Below are positions 56,175 to 64,000 of a DNA stretch of 64,000 bases, one piece after another (the first letter of the stretch is position 1; each line of letters opens with the position of its first letter). The stretch comes from Silene latifolia (Eukaryota; Streptophyta; Magnoliopsida; Caryophyllales; Caryophyllaceae). A model generated the notes under the pieces. That model had not been told where the DNA came from, made no database searches, and was given only the letters and a program-made list of their open reading frames with translations. The DNA is taken from contig NC_133532.1 in the NCBI RefSeq assembly GCF_048544455.1, positions 84,895,156 to 84,959,155 on the forward strand, read 5' to 3'. The position numbers and the translations under genes were made by a program.

Positions 56175-58978
56175 TCACTTAGTGTTGGTCCAAGTCCTTA
56201 TTTTGGAGGTACCTGTGGACATAGGCCACCCGCAACACCAGGCCAATCCGTGGACATACGGCGGTCTGAAAGCCACGCTCGGTGGCGTATTAAATGCTTT
56301 CGACCGGATCGTTTTAGATCGGTCGGTTTCGCCTCGGCAAGGGTCTCGAAACGATGTTAGAGATGTTCGGAGTCGCCACCAAGCAATTGTGGGATGCTTG
56401 GAAACTGTTCGAATCCACTTTATACCTAGGTCAACCAAGGCAAAAAGCGGTGTTTGACATAGGTACTAAAGATAAGGAGTCGTCCCTCTTTAGCATCCTA
56501 TCTCTAGAATGACTCTCGTTCGCCCTGGATAAGGTCGTTCACTATCCAAAGTTTTTGAGTAAGAGGTTAAGGTACGTATTGGGAAGCCCTTTAATCGGAC
56601 ACCCAATCCGGCCCGCAGTAGTGGCCTCTACTGATCGAAATTGGTTGGTTGAATGCAAAAGTTGATAAAATGGGAAAATGCATGAATGCGCATCCACAAG
56701 TTTAAACCTAACATGTGAAGTTTACTATGTCGGTTGCTTATCCAAATATCAAGTAATTGATGTCAAGTTGGATTTGATGTTGATTTGCATGCAAGACGGA
56801 AATTAAACATCCATTTACCGAGTTAGATTTATGGTGCATAACGTGATCCATTTGTCTTAGAAAGGCGTTTTGCAAATACAAAGTAAAATGTGGACTTGTC
56901 AATCTGATCCATCCTGTATTCGGGTTAACCGAAGACGGGATCGTCCTAGACAAGTGCTGGAAAGGAAACAGAACCTGCATCAGGCAGTCTATTGAGGCGC
57001 GAGCCTTAGGGCGATGCATAGGAGCCTGTCCAAGTTTGAAAATTGGATATTAATGGGCCTGTTTAGGCGCGAGACAGCGGATGACCCAAAGGGGTGTCTC
57101 CTGGTTGTTGAAAAGGTTTATGAAATTGTTTGTAAAAGGGTATTTGAACCCGTCTTTGTTGAAAAGGTCATTTAGACCGCTTTTGTGCTAATATGAAGAA
57201 CGAGACTTGAATAATCATCATTGTATTGACGATATTCGATGTCCGGTTCGGTTTTGCAAGCTTGCCATGAATAGTTTTGAAAAATGTTTATTATAAACTA
57301 ATTGTGTTAAGTTTATTGTTTTGTAATTAGTCAATGTTCATCCTCGTACTCGGATTAAACCGACATGGTATGTAGAACCAAGGATGATTATACATGTATG
57401 ACTAATATGATTGTTTTGAAAATGTAAACAAATAAATAAAAGATTTAAAATACCTTTTAAAATGTAATTAACCAAATATTATCACCGAAACACGGATTAA
57501 ACCGTCATGGTATAAGGAACCAAGGGTGAACATAATTTATGGTTAAAAAGATTTATCATAAAAATGATTTGAAATTATAAAAACCGGTTGTAAAATGAAA
57601 TGAAAATGGAAAGAATGAAATCAAACACGTTTGAGTTCTGACTTGGATAGCCCATATAGGTGCGAGGCACCTAGTTGTGACTAGGGGCTCCTGTTTCCGG
57701 TCAAAAGTTGGTTTTGGCTCATTCGATCCTTGTTTTGGACCATGTTATGCATGTTTTAGCATGTTAAGGTCATAAAAACAGATAAAAGGACATGAAAGAA
57801 GAGGATTAATTACACCCTCATACTTACATGCTAGGTTGTTGGCGAGAAATCTACGGAAGTGTAAAAACTTGTTAGGTCGAAAAACTCGGTTGAAAACCGT
57901 TTTAGCAATGTAAAGAGTGTTGTTTTGTTTAGTGATTGTGTAGTTGGTCGAAATGGTCGGTCAAGTGATTTAATGCACGATGACGGTACCAAACAATGTG
58001 TATGGCTCATATTTTCGATCGGCAGGTCGGAATACGTGTCGGTTTGTGACTTGAGAAGTCGAGTCTAGAATTTTAAGGGAGAAATGAGGGGCGGACACTC
58101 GCGTACCTTCAAATGGTGGCATTTGAGAGGGTATTTATAGAGGATTTTGTGGTTGTGTGCGTTTTGAGCGACGTGACCTTATAGGCTACTCGAAGAGGCG
58201 CGAGCCATTTCACAGGTCTTCGAGTGTCTTGTCACTATCACGCATTTGAAATCATGATTCGTTCTATCCTAGGTTTTGTATGGCATGATTGTATTACTTG
58301 ACCATCTAGTATACCGTGTATACTTAGCATGGAAGCTTTTTGATGTTCGTTTTTTGTGTTTGACTCGGTTTGATTCGTTGTTGGAGTCGGGATTTGAATT
58401 TTGAGTCGGTTTTTAGTCTGGTGTCGGTTTTGACTCTAGTTATTGTCATTACGACCCCGTCGTCGTGCATAAAACACTCCAGGTACTTTTGAAAATTTTT
58501 GAAAATGTTTTGTTTTCGAAATCATTTTGAGTTTTCCGACGTATAGTTATACAAACTGTCGATTAAACGTAACGATTCCTAAGCATGTTGTAGTCCGATA
58601 ATCATCCGGTGTTTGTTGGGGATACAACAGATAATGGGTATCTACAGATCCTCCACTTTGACTAAGGCTTGGACGGGGTGAAAGTCAAAGTATAGCCCCC
58701 AGGTCAATCGAAGATTACAACCTGGAGACCGAAGCGACGTCGAGGCGGCTCGAAAGGATTCGGGCTAAGGACCTGCCATCGGAAAGGGCGACGCTAAGGC
58801 GACTCGGGGACTCGAGTCAAGGACCTTCCGTCGGAAATAGTTTTGAGTCTGTTGACTGTCAGTGTGGGTCATTTAAAGTCCTTTAGACTACGTACAAAGG
58901 CTCGCCAGCCATGAGAAGGAGTCATACCTGATGCATCTTTGGGATATATCCTTGAATTGTTTCTTGTTTGCGCGCAAA

Positions 58979-59280
58979 GGCTCGCCAGCTGTGTTACGGA
59001 TATGATGAGGCTCGCCAGCCGTGTGGGACGTACGTTTTGAGGCTCGCCTACCGTGATGCGGATATGATGGGGCCCGCCAGCCGCGTTGAAGGTACGTTTT
59101 GAGGCTCGCCAGCCGTGTTGCGGATATGATGGGGCTCGCCAGCCGCGTTGAACGTACGTTTTGAGGCTCGCCAGCTGTGTTGCGGATATGATAGGGCTCG
59201 CCAGCCGCGTTGATGGTACGTTTTGAGGCTCGCCAGCCGTGTTGCGGATATGATAGGGCTCGACAGCCGCGTTGAAGGTC
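58979..59280 (+). repeat. 62-bp tandem repeat, five copies
   Basis: Units start at 58979, 59041, 59103, 59165 and 59227, exactly 62 bp apart. Each unit is two ~31-bp half-units around GGCTCGCCAGCCG.GTTG, separated by CGGATATGAT and GGTACGTTTTGA. Confidence 0.92.
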
Positions 59281-59499
59281 GAGTGATCGACTGTGGGAAA
59301 TAGCCGCGTTAGACGGGCTTATTTCAAGAGTTTGTTCAGTTAGTGGGCTCCGTGGGGAGATCTCCGATATCCTACTGGGGAATTTCGCTGTTTAGATTGG
59401 ATGTTTGTGGTGCCGGAAAGAGATAGGCTTTTTATAGTTTGAGCCTGGCTCCTGTGGATGGCGGCTTTTATTATCGTCATTTGTAATTTCGAATTTCGA

Positions 59500-60140
59500 A
59501 GAGAGGTAACGTTTTTACTGCCGTTGTTCAGAGTTTGTAGAAATAGCGAATGTGAACTCCGCCATTTGCTGTTTGTTTGGAAGATAAGGGTTTTTAGTGC
59601 CGTCGTCTTGTGATTTGAAATTTGTGAGAAGTAGCAATTTGAATTCCACTATTTTGTTTTTGAAATGGTGACGGTTTTTAATGCCGTCGTCTGAAATCGT
59701 GGAGATAACGAATTTGAGTCTCGCTTTTTTATTTTCTCGATAGGTGGCGGTTTTTAGTTCCACCGTTTGAAATTGTTGAAATGACGAATTTGAGTTTCGC
59801 ATTTTTGTTTTTTTTTTGTGAAGTGACGGTTTTTAATCCCGTCGCTTGAAATTTGTGAAAATAGCGATTTTGAATTCCACTATTTCGTTTTTGTGTTTGA
59901 AAATGACGGTTTTTAATTCCGTCGTTTGAAATTTTGTGAAAATAGTGATTTGAATTTCACTATTTCGTTTTTGTGTTTAAAAATGATGGTTTTTAATTCC
60001 GCCGTTTGAAATTTTGTGAAAATAGTGAATTTGAATTTCAGTATTTCGTTTTTGTTTGAAAATGACGGTTTTTAATTCCGTAGTTTGAAATTTTGTGAAA
60101 ATAGCGAATTTGAATTTCACTATCTCGTTTTTGTGTTGAT
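59500..60140 (+). repeat. ~79-bp tandem repeat, about eight copies
   Basis: The unit contains GACGGTTTTTAATTCCGTCG, TTGAAATTTTGTGAAAATAG and a TTTCACTATTTCGTTTTTG part. The GGTTTTTA motif recurs every 76-80 bp (59671, 59748, 59827, 59907, 59987, 60066). Confidence 0.88.
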
Positions 60141-60179
60141 GGTTTGGACGAGTGTTTTGGGCTAAAGCGTAAAACTCGC

Positions 60180-60310
60180 CAGAAAAAATAAAGACATGCC
60201 AAATAGGTGTGAGCCTTTTGGCAATACAAGGGGCTTCCCCTTTTTCTGTAAAAAGACGCGAGGAAGGCTTGCTCCTCATTCACTTCGTCTTCTCCATCAA
60301 AACACCCGAA
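60180..60310 (+). repeat. Upstream copy of ORF1-leader module
   Basis: GGTGTGAGCC, GGCAATACAAGGGGCTTCCC and CTTTTTCTGTAAAA match 62660-62730, including the following exon-like leader. An ATGTCATCTCAAG with a GTGTGT donor-like site follows near 60373. Confidence 0.6.
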
Positions 60311-61429
60311 ATTCACCAAAAAATCGCCATTTTTGGTCCCGTCTACTTGCTTGCTTTTGTGCTACAAACATCATGTCATCTCAAGGTGTGTAAATCCTCT
60401 TGAATCCATTCGAATTTGTTTGCCTTTTTGTTGATTGAATTAGGGCGAAACCCAAACCCCATTGAAATCGATTTGGGCGTTTTTACTTGACCCATTTTAG
60501 AGTGAAATTGATGCTTGCATTAGGTTAGAAACTTGTTTAGGAGTATAGGGGTGCTTTTAGTTTGCATTTTGGTCCCCATTCTCCCTCTCCAGGAGCAAAA
60601 AACGTGAATGAGACAAACGATCGTCTCATTTCACAATGTTGTGTTTGTTTGCTCGAGTTGTGTGCCCCACTAGGTTGCATTGTAGTAGGGGAAGACCGTC
60701 TTTGCCATGTTGGACCTTCGTTGGGTGTTAGAGGCAAAATTTTGCATTTTCGCCTTTATCAGACGGTCTTATGCTGACGAAATAAGCGTCTGTTTGGGCT
60801 TTCACTGAGCCATCGTGCTTTGAAATGGACCTTAACGGTAGTTTAGGTAACTTTGAGATGTGATCAAATCACGTTGCTTTGTTGTGGTCATAATTTGAAT
60901 TTTTGATATGTCTGTGCTCAAATTGACGTAAAATTGCTTTTTTCGAGCTGTGTAAAATGCCCAGTTGTGTCGGGAATTTTTGTTGCATATTTTTTGATGG
61001 ACCTTGTGTGAGACCAAGGTTTTTTTTTGTAGTTTTTGTTGATTTTGACTCGTCTTTTGCTTGAAAAGAAGGACTAGTCGTTTTTTTTTTGTGAAATGGT
61101 TTGCTGGATGGGATTGGGCGGGTTTGCCTTGCTTTTGCATTTGTATTTGCAGGTGTTTTTTTGTTTTTTTTTTGGGATTTTGTCTGTTTTGTGCCGTCGT
61201 AATGCCGAAATTTCGGCTGACGTTGCTTTTGTCTTGATTTCAGGTTAGTGTTCTGGGCCCACTGAGTCCGTGGCCGAGGCCTTAGAGGAGGAGGAAGATC
61301 AGCACGGGGGGGTGGGGTGGGGCGGCGGCGAGACGGCTGTTGTCTTCTCCTTATCTAGTTGTGTTTTTCCCTGATGGCCTTTGTCCAGCCTTTGATCATG
61401 CGTTGATCATTGGCTGTTGTCTGTAGAGA

Positions 61430-61625
61430 TTTGAACGTCTGATGGTTGGGGGTTAACACCAGTGCGTTGTTTTACGTTGCCATTTTTAATCGTCACCGAA
61501 TTCTGATGATTGGGGGTCAACATCGGGCTGGCGCCCTATGTCGTGGCTCTTAGTCATCGCTGAATTCCGATGATTGGGGGTTAATGTCGGGGCGATGCAC
61601 TGTGTCACAATTCTCGATCGTCATG
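61430..61625 (+). repeat. ~64-bp tandem repeat, three copies
   Basis: GATGRTTGGGGGTTAA-like cores start at 61441, 61504 and 61569, preceded in two of three by GAATTC. GAT-type sequence. Confidence 0.75.
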
Positions 61626-62659
61626 TCGTCCGAAGTCTTCCAGGCACTTTTTTCCTTTTTGTTATGGAGTTGGAATGAGGAATTACCGTTATGGTAACCA
61701 CCTCTGCTTCCGCTGTTACTCCTTTCTTTTCCATGTTGTTCCCTTTCTTTTCTGGTTAAAAGGATAGGGAGTGCTTAGTTCGGTAGGTGGCGGATAGCCC
61801 CTAGTTCATTGTTTTAGGCCAGTGTCTGTATGATAAATACTTGTACCAGATCCCATTTGTATGGTCAGTCGTTTGTATCAAACATGTGTTGATGTATTTT
61901 GCGTGAGGCGGTTTGTATATATGTCTTTTTGGTTTGTAGCTTGTTTGTGTTTGGCTTTTTTTTTTGTGTTGTGTTTCGGAAACGCACGGTCAACGACTGA
62001 TTTCTTATATGCTACGACATTTGTTCCTGCATCGTTAGTGTCGAAAAATAGGCAACAGGTAGCACGTACGCATACACGTAAACACGCAAAAGCATTTGAT
62101 GAAAACAAAAATAACCATGATGACTTAAAGTTAAAATTGAAATTGAAAAGAAATTTTGAAAATTCCGTGACAAGTCGTCACGTTTTGATTTTTCAAATGA
62201 AATTGTTTTGAAATTTCGAGAAATTAATTCGTGTTTGAATTAAATTGCATCGAATTTTGCCGAAATTGATTTGCAACTCAAAAATTAAAACTCAAACCAT
62301 CATGGATGAATTTCAAAAGAGATTTGTCGAGTGTGTTAATTTTGATTTTCCCGAGATCAAGACTCGGATTTATAAGAGTGTTTTGAGAAAAATTGATGTT
62401 ATGTCATCAATTTTGATTTTTGTGGAAAATGCGAACAATTTTCGGAAATTTTCGACTGACATGGAAACGATCCGTCGCGGATCGGGGCGACTAGCCCTTC
62501 CCCTTTAGAAAAGAAAAGAAAAACCCGTGTGTTTAAAGCTGCGTCATGGAAACCGTGTCGGATTTCGTAAAACGCGAATCTAAGGAAATGTGCGTCTAGG
62601 TGTCAGGAAGAAACACAACTTGATAGGGACAAATCAAGGTGCAGATCCTGAGAAGCATC

Positions 62660-62741
62660 CAAAAGAGGCGCGAGCCCCTAGGCGATGCAAGGGAGCTCCC
62701 CCTTTTTTCGGAAAATAGGCGCTGATTGTTTTGTATAAATA
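62660..62741 (+). promoter_or_regulatory. TATA box and conserved upstream block before ORF1
   Basis: TATAAATA at 62734-62741, 87 bp before the ORF1 start codon, preceded by GGCGCGAGCCCCTAGGCGAT. The block is shared with 60180-60310. Confidence 0.55.
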
Positions 62742-62827
62742 GGGACGTTTGTGTTTCATTATTTCATCATCCGAAACACGAAAAACATCTCTACGAAAAC
62801 CTTTCTTCTTCTTCCACAAAATAATTC

Positions 62828-64000
62828 ATGGATATTTTCGAAAATAGGTTGCGACATTGGTGTCGGGATTTATCGCCTCCCGAGAGGTATCAACTCATTG
62901 TAATGGGAGTTGGTCAATTGTTGGTGCTTCGTTATGTTAAGGTGCAATACTCGTTCCTTGAAGCATACTCTCGGTTTTGGGATTTGAAACACCATGTTTT
63001 CGTTTTCCCGAAAGGTGAAATTTGCCCTCTTGTCGAAGAAGTGGGTGCCATTGGAGGGTGGCCGGGTTGTACTCCGGTGCTTCCCCCGACTCGGTTGTGT
63101 TACAAGGAGAAGTTTCGTTTCATGTTGGGCTTGTCGACGAGCCAAGTGAACTTCCTCCTTGCCTCCCATGGTGTTGACATGTTGGCTCTCATCAACATCT
63201 TCTCAAACCGGTTGGATGTTAATGTCTCGGAGGTGGCTAGGAGAAAGGCTCTTGCCTTTTGCCAAGTGCATGCGTACCTTCTTGTCGATGCCTTGAAGAA
63301 GGAGGGGTCAAGATGGTACGGGAGTATGACCTTTGTGCATGTGGTTGAGCAAATGGAGCACGGGTGGGATCCATCGTGGTTAGTGCTTGGCGAGATCATC
63401 TAAGCATTGGAGAAGAAGGGTTGTTGTGGAGAAGATCCTTCGTTCGGATCTCCAAGGATCCTCCAAGTATGGCTCATGGAGAGGCTAAGGTATGTCGAGC
63501 CTTCGGTTGATATTTCTTCTTACTCCTTCCGTCACCTTACCATGAGGAAGAAGTTGTATTCGGATAGTTTTGCATCCACCAAGGCCTATTGGACCTCGAA
63601 ATTGGTGGAGGAGGGTGGCCCTTATATCTGTTGGGTGGTGCCGTGGTGGCACTTGAGGTCCTTCACGGGGTTGCCCGCTCCGGCCGCTTGTTCTTGTTCT
63701 TTGATGGTGGTGGGCTTGAAGGTTGCGTCCTTCATTTATCCGGAAAGGCTTATGAGGCAAATGGGCCGCCAACAAAAGATGCCCGCTCAAGACACTCTCG
63801 TCCAAGAGAGTGTTTGTCGAAACTCCGAGCTTGTGGAGATTTTCGAGAGGTGGTGGGCCACTCACCCGATTTGGGAGGTACCAAACCCCGCTTCAACGAC
63901 ATGGGTGACTCCCGCTTATGTCAAGTGGTCAAGAGCTCAAACCTTGGAAGAAAGGTCCAAGTTCCGCAAAGACAAAGTTGTCGACTTAAAGTATAGGGAG
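62828..64000 (+). pseudogene. Ogre-type ORF1 (DUF7745-like), one in-frame stop, runs off window
   Basis: The ATG at 62828 starts a 191-codon frame ending at TAA 63401-63403. The same frame then stays open to the window end (391 codons in all). Before the stop: FLEAYSRFWDLKHHVFVFPK and CPLVEEVGAIGGWPG, matching the DUF7745 style (Phe-Trp followed by Leu/Glu-rich helix). After it: WLMERLRYVEPSV, TKAYWTSKLVEEG, ERLMRQMGRQQKMPAQDT and WWATHPIW; the RQxGRxQ-x-P motif is typical of Ogre ORF1. Function is unknown in the family; DUF7745 is distantly like the plant mobile domain. The single stop makes this copy likely non-functional unless suppressed. Confidence 0.75.

Larger units (their letters stand above)
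56175..64000 (+). mobile_element. Ogre/Tat-like LTR retrotransposon, 5' part
   Basis: The probable 5' LTR ends near 58645 (GGGTATCTACA) and contains TTCGGAGTCGCCACC and a TATTTATAG box (58132-58140). A 4.2-kb leader with three tandem-repeat blocks follows, then an ORF1 of the DUF7745 type at 62828. An extra ORF before gag and a long repeat-bearing leader are features of Ogre/Tat elements. I could not locate the left LTR end or a convincing tRNA-Arg PBS, so boundaries are approximate. Confidence 0.65.

Noticed and set aside
56145-56457. Several overlapping open frames of 71-96 codons on both strands
   Set aside because: They lie in the LTR-like part of the Ogre element, with no domain and mutual overlap.
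61861-62211. 116-codon open frame with a hydrophobic start
   Set aside because: It lies in the repeat-bearing retrotransposon leader; no family recognised and no support beyond length.

Overview
This window is a repeat-rich stretch of a plant nuclear genome, almost certainly a eudicot. The evidence is Athila-, Ogre/Tat- and SIRE-type LTR retrotransposons, CACTA, hAT, Stowaway, Tourist and Helitron elements, and one host gene with plant-type introns. Caryophyllales is a weak guess from the repeat style. There are no bacterial genes, CRISPR arrays or tRNA/rRNA genes.

Left part (1-38,897): a deep stack of nested transposable elements. The outermost layer is a degenerate minus-strand Ty1/copia (SIRE-like) element (25,679-29,740, LTR to 38,897). 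On its left it is cut by a minus-strand tRNA-Asp-primed LTR element (24,250-25,678). That element is cut by a plus-strand Athila-like gag-protease element (before position 1 to 24,249). The 3' LTR of the Athila-like element carries a CACTA transposon (9,538-22,440), whose TNP2 transposase gene is split by a young non-autonomous LTR element (11,735-18,067; perfect TATAC target duplication; LTRs differ at 6 of 1,346 positions). On its right, the copia LTR is split by a non-coding LTR element (30,773-38,315; target duplication GATCC), whose left LTR carries a solo LTR (31,108-32,578; target duplication ACAGT).

Middle (38,898-53,000): an LTR remnant, a Tourist-like MITE and a poly(A)-tailed retro-insert lead into the one clear host gene. 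This is a 12-coding-exon plus-strand gene for a lipid-droplet-associated-hydrolase (LDAH/UPF0554) type alpha/beta hydrolase of 309 residues, spread over 11.3 kb. Its introns hold SINE-like copies, a probable solo LTR, and a Helitron nested in a terminal-inverted-repeat element.

Right part (53,000-64,000): Stowaway-type MITEs, a hAT-type element with a perfect 8-bp target duplication, a LINE zf-RVT remnant, then the 5' part of an Ogre/Tat-like retrotransposon with three tandem-repeat blocks and the start of its DUF7745-like ORF1, which has one in-frame stop and runs off the window.

The most striking unexplained signal is a set of arrays of the palindrome TCGATCGA (usually ACTCGATCGAGT). They lie about 55-80 bp upstream of the predicted TATA box in the LTRs of four element families. 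Sites are spaced about 20-21 bp, or alternate about 21 and about 30 bp, which is close to two and three DNA helical turns. The same spacing appears in two further arrays inside the young element, one of them within an open reading frame.
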